Assembly: GCF_001544755.2 (NCBI RefSeq)
Contig: NZ_FCOF02000008.1
Span: 124,001 to 188,000 of the forward strand
From: Caballeronia catudaia
GTDB lineage: Bacteria > Pseudomonadota > Gammaproteobacteria > Burkholderiales > Burkholderiaceae
DNA: 64,000 bases
Direction: 5' to 3'
Shown here: positions 7,752 to 16,450 of the stretch, one piece after another
How positions within the stretch are numbered: position 1 is the stretch's first letter
Layout of the letters: every line of letters begins with the position of its first letter
Program-made: the position numbers and the translations under genes
The notes under the pieces: generated by a model
The model's database searches: none
The model's input: only the letters and a program-made list of their open reading frames with translations
Told to the model about the DNA's origin: nothing

Positions 7752-9125
7752 AAGATCGACGAAAAATGCCGCCGTGACGATCACGCCGCGCTTCGGCGGC
7801 TCACGATGCTTGAGCGCAATCTCCCCCCGATGCGCCTGCACGATTTCCTTCGCGATCGCGAGCCCGAGTCCCGTCCCTTCGGTATCGGAGGAAGCGCGAT
7901 AAAACGGCTCGAACACGCGGCTGCGCGCTTCGGCGGGAATGCCGGGACCGTCGTCGGTGACGGTCAGCGTCACACGTTGCGCATCACGTGCGACGCAAAC
8001 GGTCACATGCCCGCCCGGCTGCGTATAGCGAATCGCGTTCTCGGCGACATTGAAAACCAGCGCCGACAACAACGCTTCATGCCCGATGATCCACGCCGAT
8101 TCCACCAGCTCCGCGCCGAGATCGATGTCCCGCTTTTGCGCGAACATCGCCAGATCTTCGACCACGTCCTGCGCGATCGAAGCCAGATCGACCTTCTGTC
8201 TCGCAAGCTGCGTATAGTCCGCCGCTTCCGCCTGCGCGAGCAGCAACAGCTTGTTCGTGAGACCTACCATCGACCGGTTGCTTCGCTGCATCGCCGCCAG
8301 CGCTTCTGAAAGCGTCGGCTCGATATCGCGATGTTGCCGCGCGAACTGCAACTGCGTCTCCAGCAGCGTGAGCGGCGTGCGCAACTGATGCGCCGCATCC
8401 GCGATGAAGCGCCGCTGCGCCGCCACCTGAAGCCCGAGCCGCGCGATGCACTGATTGATCGCCTCGACGATAGGCCGCAACTCCGTATGCAATCGCTCGA
8501 CGCGCAATGGCTCGAGTTGCATCGGATCGCGGTCCATCACTTCTTCCTTCACCTTCAGCAACGGCCGCAGTTCGAATGTCAGGCCGATGCACGCCAGCGC
8601 CACGGCGAGCAACACCATCTCGATCTGCCGCACGAGTTGCGGACGCCACAGCTCGCGCAGCATCGCATCGCGCGAAGCCTGCGTCTTGCCGACCGATACG
8701 AGCACGCGCCGGATCGCGCCGTTGTCGTACATCTGGCGCACGATCCCGACCGCGCGTATCGGCTTGCCGTGCAGATCGGCGTCGTAATAGATGGGCGAGT
8801 CGTGACGCGCCGCCTGACGCGCCGGAAAATCGGGCACGCCCGCGAGCAGACGGCCATCGTCGACGCTCACGTTGTAGAACACCTGATCGCCTTGCGGCGA
8901 CGCGAACACTTCCAGCGCGGCAGGCGGAATATCGACGAGCAGGCGGCCATCGGACCATTCCACTTCGCCCGCGATCATCCGCGCGGACGCGAGCAGCGTG
9001 TTCTCCTGAACGAGATCGGCGGTGTGCCGTGCGTTGTCGTAGGCCGCCTTGCCGGTCACGAACACGTAGATCGCGAGCGGCACCAGCAGCCACCACAGGA
9101 GACGGACGCGAAGACTATTGGTCAT
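7746..9125 (-). CDS. sensor histidine kinase, TctE/2CSK_N type
   Basis: 459-residue membrane kinase. A transmembrane helix at about 9-24 and another at about 168-185 flank a periplasmic sensor domain of about 140 residues. The H-box FIADAAHQLRTPL places the phosphorylated histidine at H246. N-box (NVAENAIRYT), DGPGIP and GTGLGLAI segments complete an ATP-binding domain. It probably senses a substrate for the divergently encoded ABC transporter and phosphorylates the response regulator. The chosen ATG at 9125 lies inside the end of the regulator gene (11-bp overlap), so the two are co-translated, regulator first. The longer in-frame opening to 9251 is just read-through inside the regulator gene. 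Confidence 0.92.
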   Translation of the reverse strand: MTNSLRVRLLWWLLVPLAIYVFVTGKAAYDNARHTADLVQENTLLASARMIAGEVEWSDGRLLVDIPPAALEVFASPQGDQVFYNVSVDDGRLLAGVPDFPARQAARHDSPIYYDADLHGKPIRAVGIVRQMYDNGAIRRVLVSVGKTQASRDAMLRELWRPQLVRQIEMVLLAVALACIGLTFELRPLLKVKEEVMDRDPMQLEPLRVERLHTELRPIVEAINQCIARLGLQVAAQRRFIADAAHQLRTPLTLLETQLQFARQHRDIEPTLSEALAAMQRSNRSMVGLTNKLLLLAQAEAADYTQLARQKVDLASIAQDVVEDLAMFAQKRDIDLGAELVESAWIIGHEALLSALVFNVAENAIRYTQPGGHVTVCVARDAQRVTLTVTDDGPGIPAEARSRVFEPFYRASSDTEGTGLGLAIAKEIVQAHRGEIALKHREPPKRGVIVTAAFFVDLM

Positions 9126-9792
9126 CGTCCTTTTTGCGCAGCAGATAACCGAGCCCGCGCAGCGTGACGATAGCGGCAGAACTGCCATCGAGCTTCTTGC
9201 GCAGCCGCGACACATAGATTTCGAGCGCGTCTTCGCTGGGCTGATCTTCATGCGTGAAGATCGCGTCCAGAAGCGATGCCTTCGACACCGTCTTGCCGAG
9301 CCGCAAGATCAACGCTTCGAGCACGCTGCGCTCGCGCGGCGTCACGTTGAGCGGCGCACCCTTGAGCGTGAACTGATGCGTGTCGATATCGAAGACGAGA
9401 TCGCCACACACAACCTCATTGGCCGTCGATGACGTGCGCCGCCGGATCATCACCTTCACGCGCGCGACGAGCTCGCGCACCTCGAACGGCTTCACGAGGT
9501 AATCGTCCGCGCCAGCGCCGAGCAACTCCACTTTCTCGTCGATGGAACCGCTCGCGGTCAGGATCATCACCGGCGTCGCATCGCCGCGCTGACGCAGGCG
9601 GCGCAACACGTTCTTGCCGGACAGACGCGGAAGGTTGAGATCGAGCAGCACGACATCGTATTGATTGGTGCGCAGCAGTTGATCGGCGGATTCGCCATCC
9701 TGCACGGCTTCGAGTGCGAACGACTCCTGTTCCAGCATCTTCGCGAGCCAGAGCGAGAGCGTCGGATTGTCTTCGATGAGGAGCAGCTTCAT
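9115..9792 (-). CDS. OmpR-family response regulator, TctD/QseB type
   Basis: 225-residue response regulator. The receiver domain has acidic residues E7/D8, phospho-acceptor D51 (LLDLNLP) and K101 (VKPFE). The C-terminal winged-helix domain begins near residue 128 and ends in LRGLGYLLRK, the OmpR wing signature. The start at 9792 gives the canonical MKLLLIEDN. It is transcribed divergently from the substrate-binding protein gene at 9960, so the 167-bp gap is where its target promoter is expected. No direct repeat was clear enough to call as its box. Confidence 0.92.
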   Translation of the reverse strand: MKLLLIEDNPTLSLWLAKMLEQESFALEAVQDGESADQLLRTNQYDVVLLDLNLPRLSGKNVLRRLRQRGDATPVMILTASGSIDEKVELLGAGADDYLVKPFEVRELVARVKVMIRRRTSSTANEVVCGDLVFDIDTHQFTLKGAPLNVTPRERSVLEALILRLGKTVSKASLLDAIFTHEDQPSEDALEIYVSRLRKKLDGSSAAIVTLRGLGYLLRKKDDDQ

Positions 9793-9959
9793 GGTGGCGC
9801 GATTGTAGGGCTTCGACGAACGATGAAGCATCGGGTTAACACCCATGTTTTGCCATCGGCGCAGAAAGCTTACAGAAGGTTTCCCGTTCCTATAATCGCC
9901 GCACACATTCGAAAAGCGGGCCTTTCGCTATTCAACGGCCCACACCAAGGAGACTCCCG

Positions 9960-10976
9960 ATGCGTACTCTGCGCCAGATCGCCGTTTTGTCCGGTATTGC
10001 CTTCGCACTCGCAGCCGCTTCCGTGTCCGCGCATGCGGAGAAAATTTCCATCATGGTCGGCGGCGCGACCAAGATCATTTATCTGCCCGCGAAGCTGACC
10101 GAGCAGCTTGGCTACTTCAAGGACGAAGGGCTGGACGTCGAAATTCTCTCGCAGCCCGCCGGCGTCGATGCCGAAAACGAGTTGCTCGCGGGCGCGGTGC
10201 AAGGCGTCGTCGGCTTCTACGATCACACCATCGACCTGCAAAGCAAGGGCAAGGAAGTGCAGGCGCTCGTGATCTTCGGCCAGGTGCCGGGCGAAGTGGA
10301 AATGGTGTCGACGAAGCAGGCCGACAAAATCAAAAGCATGGCCGACGTCAAAGGCAAGACGCTCGGCGTGACGGGCCTCGGTTCATCGACGAGCTTTCTC
10401 ACGCAATATCTCGCGCAGCGCGGGGGCGTGACCTCGAAGGAATACACGCTCCTGCCGGTGGGCGCGGATGCGAGCTTCATCGCGGCGATCAAGCAGGAGC
10501 GCATCGACGCGGGCATGACCACCGAGCCGACCGTCTCGCAACTGCTCAAGACCGGCGAGGCGAAAGTGCTCGTCGATATGCGCACGCTCGAAGGCACGCG
10601 CGCGGCGCTCGGCGGCACGTATCCGGCATCGAGCTTCTACGTGCAGCGCGCATGGGCCGAATCGCATAAAACCGACGCCGCGAAGCTCTCGCGCGCGTTC
10701 GCGAAGACGCTCAACTTCATCGCGACGCACAGCGCGGAAGAGATCACCGAGAAGATGCCGAAGGACTATTACGCGAAGAACAAGGACTTGTACGTGGGCG
10801 CGCTGAAGGCCTCGCTGCCGATGTTCACAAAGGACGGCAAGATGCCCGCCGATGGTCCCGGGACGGTGTTGAAGGTGCTCGCCGCGTTCAATCCGTCGGT
10901 GAAGGGCAAGCATATCGACCTCGCGCGCACGTATTCGAACGAATACCTGTCGGGCACGGCGACGGCATCGAAGTGA
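9960..10976 (+). CDS. ABC transporter substrate-binding protein, NitT/TauT (SsuA/THI5-like) type
   Basis: 338-residue periplasmic binding protein with a signal peptide ending AHA at residue 26. The mature protein begins with a SsuA/THI5-type lobe containing YLPAKLTEQLGYFKDEGLDVE, the family hallmark in which a slow solute is bound between two lobes. It is the first gene of a three-gene importer operon; GGAGACTCCCG precedes the start. Substrates of this class include nitrate, sulfonates, aromatic acids and pyrimidine precursors; nothing here fixes which one. A two-component pair runs divergently upstream and probably controls it. Confidence 0.9.
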   Translation: MRTLRQIAVLSGIAFALAAASVSAHAEKISIMVGGATKIIYLPAKLTEQLGYFKDEGLDVEILSQPAGVDAENELLAGAVQGVVGFYDHTIDLQSKGKEVQALVIFGQVPGEVEMVSTKQADKIKSMADVKGKTLGVTGLGSSTSFLTQYLAQRGGVTSKEYTLLPVGADASFIAAIKQERIDAGMTTEPTVSQLLKTGEAKVLVDMRTLEGTRAALGGTYPASSFYVQRAWAESHKTDAAKLSRAFAKTLNFIATHSAEEITEKMPKDYYAKNKDLYVGALKASLPMFTKDGKMPADGPGTVLKVLAAFNPSVKGKHIDLARTYSNEYLSGTATASK

Positions 10977-10986
10977 GGCTCGCACG

Positions 10987-11784
10987 ATGAATCAATCCAC
11001 ACAATCGGCTCAACCCGCGATCGAACTGCGCAACGTGTCGTGCCGCTTCATCTCGCCGGATGGCCGCGCGACCGTCGCGTTGCGCGATTTCAGCATGTCG
11101 GTGGCGAAGGGCGAATTCGTCGCGATCGTCGGTCCGACGGGCTGCGGCAAATCCACGACTCTCAGCATGATCACCGGCCTGCTCAAGCCGACGACGGGCA
11201 CCGTGCGCGTGATGGGCCAGCCGGTCGATGGCATCGATCCGCGCATCGGCTTCGTGTTTCAGGCGGATGCGGTGTTCCCGTGGCGTTCGGTGCTCGACAA
11301 CGTCGCGGCCGGTCCCTTGTATCGCGGCCGCTCCAGATCCGCGGCCTACGACGAAGCCAACGAATGGCTGCGCCGCGTCGGGCTGGAGAAGTTCGGCAAG
11401 CACTATCCGCATCAGTTGTCGGGCGGCATGCGAAAGCGCGTCGCGCTGGCGCAGACGTTCATCAACAAGCCCGAAATCCTGCTGATGGACGAGCCCTTCT
11501 CCGCGCTCGACATGCAGACGCGCACGCTGATGCAGGACGAGCTGCTGCAATTGTGGTCGGGCAATGCGGGCTCGGTGGTGTTCGTCACGCACGATCTGGA
11601 GGAAGCGATCGCGCTGGCCGACCGCGTGTTCGTGCTGACCGCGCGGCCCGCCACGCTCAAGAAGGTCTACGAGATCGACCTGCCGCGTCCGCGCGTCACG
11701 TCGGAAATCCGCTATCACCCGCATTTCATCGAAATTTCGCGCGACATCTGGCACGACCTGCGCGAAGAAGTGCAGATCGGTTGA
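10987..11784 (+). CDS. ABC transporter ATP-binding protein, NitT/TauT type
   Basis: 265-residue cytoplasmic ATPase. Walker A GPTGCGKST (49-57), Q-loop at Q92, signature LSGGM (144-148), Walker B ILLMDEP (164-170) and H-loop H202 are all intact. The FVTHDLEEA segment is typical of the SsuB/TauB group. It sits 10 bp after the binding-protein gene and 24 bp before the permease gene, as the middle gene of the importer operon. Confidence 0.94.
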   Translation: MNQSTQSAQPAIELRNVSCRFISPDGRATVALRDFSMSVAKGEFVAIVGPTGCGKSTTLSMITGLLKPTTGTVRVMGQPVDGIDPRIGFVFQADAVFPWRSVLDNVAAGPLYRGRSRSAAYDEANEWLRRVGLEKFGKHYPHQLSGGMRKRVALAQTFINKPEILLMDEPFSALDMQTRTLMQDELLQLWSGNAGSVVFVTHDLEEAIALADRVFVLTARPATLKKVYEIDLPRPRVTSEIRYHPHFIEISRDIWHDLREEVQIG

Positions 11785-11808
11785 ACTTGCCCACGAGGAA
11801 CATCGAAT

Positions 11809-12669
11809 ATGTCCACGCCTCAACAAGCGATGCCCGCGGGCATCGATCCGGCCGCGCTCGCGCAGGTCGAACGTGAAGCGCAGAAGCGCATCAAGCAGCG
11901 CCACGCGCTCGTGATCGGGCTGCGCATCGCCGTGCTCGTCTTCGTGCTCGGCGGCTGGGAACTCTCCGCGCGCCTGCACTGGATCGACCCGTTCTTCTTC
12001 TCGATGCCGTCCGCGATCTTCGAGCAAATCATCGAATGGTTCGTCGAGGGCACCTCGCAAGGGCCGTTGCTCACGCAAGTCTGGGTGACGCTGGAGGAGA
12101 CGATTCTCGGCTTTCTCATCGGCTCCGTGGGCGGCATCGTCTGCGGCATCGTGCTCGGCCGCAACAAGCTGCTCTCGGATGTGTTCAGCCTCTACATCAA
12201 GATCGCCAATTCGATTCCGCGCGTCGTGCTCGGCTCGGTGTTCGTGATCGCGCTGGGCCTCGGCATGGCGTCGAAAGTGGCGCTCGCCGTCGTGATGGTG
12301 TTCTTCGTCGTCTTCGCGAATGCGTTCCAGGGCGTGCGCGAGGCGGATCGCTACATGATCGCGAATGCGCAGATTCTCGGCGCGTCGCGGCGGCAAGTGA
12401 CGACGTCGGTGGTGATTCCGTCCGCGCTGTCGTGGATTCTCGCGAGCCTGCACGTGAGCTTCGGCTTCGCGCTGGTCGGCGCGGTGGTCGGCGAGTTTCT
12501 AGGCTCGAAGCAGGGCATCGGCCTTTTGATCTCGACGGCGCAAGGCGCGTTCAATGCGAGCGGCGTGTTCGCGGCGATGATCGTGCTGGCCGTGGTCGCG
12601 CTGGCGGCGGATTACCTGCTCACGGCGGTCGAGCAGCGTTTGCTGAAGTGGCGGCCCGCGGCGCATTGA
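11809..12669 (+). CDS. ABC transporter permease, NitT/TauT type
   Basis: 286-residue inner-membrane subunit with about six transmembrane helices. The cytoplasmic EAA loop reads ANAQILGASRRQVTTSVVIP, the coupling site for the ATPase. One permease plus one ATPase implies that homodimers form the transporter. A GAGGAACATCGAAT segment lies upstream of the start. The gene ends 24 bp before a strong terminator, which closes the operon. Confidence 0.93.
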   Translation: MSTPQQAMPAGIDPAALAQVEREAQKRIKQRHALVIGLRIAVLVFVLGGWELSARLHWIDPFFFSMPSAIFEQIIEWFVEGTSQGPLLTQVWVTLEETILGFLIGSVGGIVCGIVLGRNKLLSDVFSLYIKIANSIPRVVLGSVFVIALGLGMASKVALAVVMVFFVVFANAFQGVREADRYMIANAQILGASRRQVTTSVVIPSALSWILASLHVSFGFALVGAVVGEFLGSKQGIGLLISTAQGAFNASGVFAAMIVLAVVALAADYLLTAVEQRLLKWRPAAH

Positions 12670-12693
12670 CGCGCCGAAGCGTTCGCCCAAACG

Positions 12694-12721
12694 AAAACCC
12701 CACGCGTTTGCGTGGGGTTTT
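12694..12721. terminator. bidirectional Rho-independent terminator
   Basis: AAAACCCCACGC and GCGTGGGGTTTT form a perfect 12-bp stem with a GTTT loop. It has a T-run on the plus side and an A-run that serves the minus strand. It lies between the end of the ABC permease gene and the end of the convergent lipoprotein gene. Confidence 0.9.
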
Positions 12722-12735
12722 GCGTTTTACGGCGC

Positions 12736-13059
12736 TCAGCGAAGACCGACTTGCTTCGCGCGCGTTACGTTGCAGCCCGCGTGTTCGGTGAATACCACGC
12801 GATTCTGATTGTTGTAGTAGACAGCGTAACGATCGACGCCGTTCTTGCCGAAAGCGTATTCCGTGCACAGCGAATGCCACGGACCCCAGTTGCCATCGGG
12901 CGGGCCGAGATTGTCTTCGACGTCCGCGCGCGTCATGCCGATCTTCACGCGGCTCATGTATTCCTGCGGGTTTGGGTCGGGGATGAAGGCCGCGCAGCCG
13001 TTCAGACCGAGCAGGACAGCGAGCAGTGCCAATGCCAGAAACAGTTTCGATTTGATCAT
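12736..13059 (-). CDS. SmpA/OmlA-like small outer-membrane lipoprotein
   Basis: 107-residue lipoprotein with lipobox LNGC (C22). The segment RVKIGMTRADVEDNLGPPD matches the SmpA/OmlA/BamE fold signature, where a glycine-methionine turn is followed by a V-x-x-x-LGxPD helix. It is not BamE itself by context, since no recN or fur lies nearby. The start at 13059 was chosen to place the signal peptide at the N-terminus; an in-frame extension to 13098 would bury it. Function unknown; envelope localisation is likely. Confidence 0.75.
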   Translation of the reverse strand: MIKSKLFLALALLAVLLGLNGCAAFIPDPNPQEYMSRVKIGMTRADVEDNLGPPDGNWGPWHSLCTEYAFGKNGVDRYAVYYNNQNRVVFTEHAGCNVTRAKQVGLR

Positions 13060-13119
13060 CGCCTCAGCCTTTCGCAAAAGGCTAGAAGCTACGGGCATCG
13101 AACGTAAGGTTCAATCGAA

Positions 13120-13884
13120 CTAGTCTGAAAGTGCGCCCGTGCGTCGCTGGCGCACCCATTCCGCCGCGCCGATGCACGCCGCGAGCCACGCGCCGCCCGA
13201 CGCGAAGCCGCCGATCACATCGCCTGGAAAATGCACGCCGAGCACGATACGGCTCGTCCCGATCGCGAGCACGATGAAACACACCATTGCAACGATGAGC
13301 GGATCGCGGCGCGTCGGCGCGAGACGCAGCAGCACGTACGCACACATGCCGTAGCAGACGATCGATCCGAACGTGTGCCCGCTCGGAAACGCGAAACTTT
13401 CGGGCAGTGGCACGGAGGAGCCGGTGGGGCGGTCGCGGCGCATCATCGCTTTGAGCGCCTGATTGAGCAGGCCGCCCGCGCTCGTCGCCGCGGCGAGGTA
13501 CACGGCGAGACCGAAGCGGCGCGCGATGACGAGCGCGGCGCACGTGAGCGCGCACAGCAGCGTGAGGAACCACGGATCGCCGAGATGCGTGAGAATGGCG
13601 AACCCTCGCGCGACAGGAGCGGGCATGCCGTCGCGCACGGCGTCGACCAGCCGCTGATCCGCCGCTGAAAACGCCGTGCCCTGTGCGATGCGCGTCGCGA
13701 TCGCGATGAACCCGGCCGCGCCGAGCACGACGGTCGCCAGCGCCGCGACGATGATCGTCGAGCCCGATACGCGGCGTTCACGCGCCGCCAGCGTCCACGC
13801 GCAAGCCGCGCCCAAAGGAACGATGAAGAGCACGATCGCGATGATCGCGACCGCATGGCGTTGCGCGAGCGCCGTGTAATCCAT
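13120..13884 (-). CDS. PAP2-superfamily membrane phosphatase
   Basis: 254-residue integral membrane protein with about six hydrophobic helices. All three acid-phosphatase motifs are intact: K145 followed by RDRP (150-153), PSGH (167-170, catalytic H170), and SRIVLGVHFPGD (211-222, nucleophile H218 and D222). Such proteins dephosphorylate lipid phosphates such as phosphatidate, undecaprenyl pyrophosphate or lipid A phosphates at the periplasmic face. The substrate cannot be read from the sequence. It lies just downstream of the phosphopantetheinyl-transferase-like gene on the same strand (39-bp gap). Confidence 0.9.
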   Translation of the reverse strand: MDYTALAQRHAVAIIAIVLFIVPLGAACAWTLAARERRVSGSTIIVAALATVVLGAAGFIAIATRIAQGTAFSAADQRLVDAVRDGMPAPVARGFAILTHLGDPWFLTLLCALTCAALVIARRFGLAVYLAAATSAGGLLNQALKAMMRRDRPTGSSVPLPESFAFPSGHTFGSIVCYGMCAYVLLRLAPTRRDPLIVAMVCFIVLAIGTSRIVLGVHFPGDVIGGFASGGAWLAACIGAAEWVRQRRTGALSD

Positions 13885-13923
13885 GATGTCCCGGTTCTCC
13901 CATGTCGCCCGCCGCTCGCGGGC

Positions 13924-14616
13924 TCAGGACGCTTGCGCGCTGCTCTCCGCTTCGAGCGGCCGATCCCAGCCGAACGCCTGCACCCGCGCGACGGGCGCGT
14001 CCATGACGAGCACGCCGCAAAAACCGCCGGGCATCGGCAGCGTAAGGCCGTGCCAGTCCGGCTCTGGCGCATCGTCGCGCGCGTCGGCGCGTTCGCCGCG
14101 TGTCCTGCCGATGTGCGCCGCCTCGTCCCACATGGCTTTTCTGGCGGCGGCATCGGACGCGCCGGTCGTCTCGACCGTCAATCCGAGCCCTATTCTCGCC
14201 GATGCGACCGCAATCACGATCCAGACGCCCGAATACGCGACATCGACATGAACCGTGCGTTCGCCGGACGAATGCGTGACGACGATGCGCTCATCGGGCT
14301 CATCGTTCATATTCACGTCTTGCGGTGCGCAGCCGAGCATGTGCGACAGCACGAGACGCAGCGTCGCGCGCGCGACGCTGAAGCGCCGGCCGAGTGCGGA
14401 ATTCGGATGCAGCTTCGCGCGCCGCCGTTCGGCGGGACTGAGCCAGTTACCGATATTCGAGGCCGACGCGAAGCGGAATTCCGTCGGCACGAGCCAAAGA
14501 CAGACTTCGCCCGGCGCGGGCGGTGCGTGAATCTGCACACGCGCCTTGGCGAGATCGAAATAGCGCCAGGCGACGTCGGTGGCCTGCGGCAGGGAAATGG
14601 GCTCTGTGGCGGGCAT
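13924..14616 (-). CDS. 4'-phosphopantetheinyl transferase-like protein with degenerate motifs
   Basis: 230-residue protein resembling the Sfp/AcpT superfamily. The N-terminal half has the conserved LSPAERRRAK and RRFSVARATLRLVLSHMLG helices that precede the CoA-binding site. The expected G(I/V)DxE magnesium motif reads GLGLTVE, so the first acidic ligand is missing. The WxxKE motif is reduced to MWDEAAHIGR. It may therefore be a catalytically altered or inactive member. I chose the ATG at 14616; a TTG at 14745 would add 43 residues of unlikely sequence, and neither has a strong ribosome site. No polyketide, peptide synthetase or acyl carrier protein gene is nearby. Confidence 0.6.
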   Translation of the reverse strand: MPATEPISLPQATDVAWRYFDLAKARVQIHAPPAPGEVCLWLVPTEFRFASASNIGNWLSPAERRRAKLHPNSALGRRFSVARATLRLVLSHMLGCAPQDVNMNDEPDERIVVTHSSGERTVHVDVAYSGVWIVIAVASARIGLGLTVETTGASDAAARKAMWDEAAHIGRTRGERADARDDAPEPDWHGLTLPMPGGFCGVLVMDAPVARVQAFGWDRPLEAESSAQAS

Positions 14617-14890
14617 GCGCGTCTGCGGAGACGGCGGAGGCGGCTGGACTCGCCGGAATGCTCCGCATTCAGGGACAAAACACCATTCTCGGCATTCGAA
14701 CCTTATGGGTCGCTTAAGAGATTGAAAGCTGCAAGCAAACCGCAACGATCCGGCCTACGGGTGATTCCCGAGTTGAGCTTTCATCAACGCCATCCTCAGA
14801 AATCCTCGATTCCCCCTCGCGCGAAGCCCGCCGCAGAATGCCCGACATCCACCGCATCGGTGGCGCCATCGGACACAAGGAACGAGACAA

Positions 14891-15400
14891 ATGGAAAAAA
14901 CGCTTTTCATCGGCGAAGGCTTCGAAGGGCCGGGCGTGAACCTCGCCCACATCAACGTGCTGGTCGGGCCGCGCAACGGCCCCGCGGGCCAGGCGTTCGC
15001 GACCGCGCTCGCGACGCCGTCCGCCGGCCACGCGCCGTTCGTGGTGATCGCGCAGCCCGGCGTGCCTACCAAGCCGCTCACGCTCTACGTCAACAAGGCG
15101 CAGATCGGCGGCGATTTCCACGGCAACGCGACCTGGGGCGCATCGCAGGCGGGCATCGCGAAGGCGGTGGCGGAATCGCTCGAAAACGGCACGCTGCCGC
15201 CCGAAGCGGAAAACGACTGGGTCGTCGTGTCGGCGAACTGGGTCAATCCGAAGACCGACGATCTCGACGCCGTCTTCGAGAACAACTATCGCGCGTGCAA
15301 GAACGCGATCATCGCCGCGATGGAAGGCCTGCCGCGCAAGGAAACCGTGTTCAGGGCGGCGCGCGACGTGTCGAACCCGTTCTATACGCCGAAAAAGTAA
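14891..15400 (+). CDS. fae: formaldehyde-activating enzyme homologue (Fae family)
   Basis: 169-residue protein matching formaldehyde-activating enzyme. In methylotrophs Fae condenses formaldehyde with tetrahydromethanopterin. The N-terminal FIGEGFEGPGVNLAHINV aligns with the Fae start, with H20 at the position of the catalytic histidine, and PTKPLTLYVNKAQI corresponds to the conserved KPNTLMFNK region. Length is close to the usual 170 residues. It leads a plus-strand operon with an aldo/keto reductase and an aldehyde dehydrogenase. No tetrahydromethanopterin dehydrogenase, cyclohydrolase or formyltransferase gene is in the window, so the pterin pathway would have to be elsewhere or the protein acts differently. 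AAGGAACGAGACAA precedes the start. Confidence 0.85.
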   Translation: MEKTLFIGEGFEGPGVNLAHINVLVGPRNGPAGQAFATALATPSAGHAPFVVIAQPGVPTKPLTLYVNKAQIGGDFHGNATWGASQAGIAKAVAESLENGTLPPEAENDWVVVSANWVNPKTDDLDAVFENNYRACKNAIIAAMEGLPRKETVFRAARDVSNPFYTPKK

Positions 15401-15412
15401 GGAGACTGGCAA

Positions 15413-16450
15413 ATGGAATACGTGCGTCTCGGCCAGTCCGGTCTGAAGGTTTCGCGCCTGTGCCTCGGCACGATGAACATGGGCACGCCGCAATGGAAGC
15501 CGTGGATTTTCGATGAGGCGCAAAGCGAGCCGATCGTGAAGCACGCCATCGAGCGCGGCGTGAACTTCATCGATCTGGCGGACTTCTATTCGACGGGCGT
15601 CGGCGAGGAAGTCGTCGGCCGCATTCTGAAGCGCGTCGCGCGCCGCGAGGAAGTCGTCGTCACGACGAAGGTTGGCTACGACATGGCGAGCCATCCGAAC
15701 GCGGGCGGCCATTCACGCAAGCACATCATGGATGGCATCGACGGGTCGCTTTCGCGTCTCGGCATGGATTACGTCGATATCTACATGCTGCATTACTTCG
15801 ACGTGAACACGCCCGTCGAGGAAACGATGAGCGCGCTCGACGATATCGTGCGCGCGGGCAAGGCGCGCTATATCGGCGTTTCGACGATGTACACGTGGCA
15901 ATTCGCGAAGATCATGCAGGCGTGCGAGAGAAACGGCTGGCACAAGCCGATCAACATGCAGTTGCAGTTGAACGTCGCGTATCGCGAGGAAGAGCGCGAG
16001 ATGGTGCCGTACTGCATCGATCAGGGCGTCGGCGTGTCGGTGTTCAGCCCGCTCGCGCGCGGCCTTCTGACATCGGACGCCAAGTCCACGCGCAATCAGA
16101 CCGACTTCTTCACCGCGCAAATGTATGGCGATCGCGCGTCGCTGGAGATCGCGGCGTCGGTGGCGCACGTGGCGGCGCGGCGTGGTCTGCCGGCGGCGCA
16201 GATCGCGCAGGCGTGGGTGCTGAGCCGGCCCGGCATTTCGAGCATGCTGGTCGGCGCGGATTCGGTGGCGCAATTCGACAGCGCGCTCGCCGCGCTCGAC
16301 ACGAAGCTCGACGACGACGAACTGCACGAACTCGAGCGCAACTACACGCCGTGCGATCTCATCAACGATTACACGGCGGGACGGCGCATCGCGCGCGAGG
16401 CGCGTGCTGCACAAGGCGTCTTCGACAACGCACTGGAGCGCGCGGCATGA
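15413..16450 (+). CDS. aldo/keto reductase
   Basis: 345-residue NADPH-dependent oxidoreductase of the AKR fold. The catalytic tetrad is D54, Y59 (FIDLADFYSTG), K86 (TTKVGY) and H127 (MLHYFD). The C-terminal half contains GVSVFSPLARGLLT, typical of the YajO/Tas-like open-chain reductases. It follows fae by 12 bp with GGAGAC upstream and overlaps the next gene by 4 bp, so all three are one unit. Substrate unknown; with an aldehyde dehydrogenase next to it, interconversion of a toxic aldehyde or sugar-derived aldehyde is plausible. Confidence 0.9.
   Translation: MEYVRLGQSGLKVSRLCLGTMNMGTPQWKPWIFDEAQSEPIVKHAIERGVNFIDLADFYSTGVGEEVVGRILKRVARREEVVVTTKVGYDMASHPNAGGHSRKHIMDGIDGSLSRLGMDYVDIYMLHYFDVNTPVEETMSALDDIVRAGKARYIGVSTMYTWQFAKIMQACERNGWHKPINMQLQLNVAYREEEREMVPYCIDQGVGVSVFSPLARGLLTSDAKSTRNQTDFFTAQMYGDRASLEIAASVAHVAARRGLPAAQIAQAWVLSRPGISSMLVGADSVAQFDSALAALDTKLDDDELHELERNYTPCDLINDYTAGRRIAREARAAQGVFDNALERAA

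Noticed and set aside
10888..12453. Minus-strand frame of 521 codons
   Set aside because: Antisense to the ABC ATPase and permease genes; no domain, only Arg/His/Glu-rich sequence.
14616..14745. N-terminal extension of the phosphopantetheinyl-transferase-like gene from a TTG
   Set aside because: The added residues are cysteine/proline-rich without family similarity, and no ribosome site precedes the TTG.
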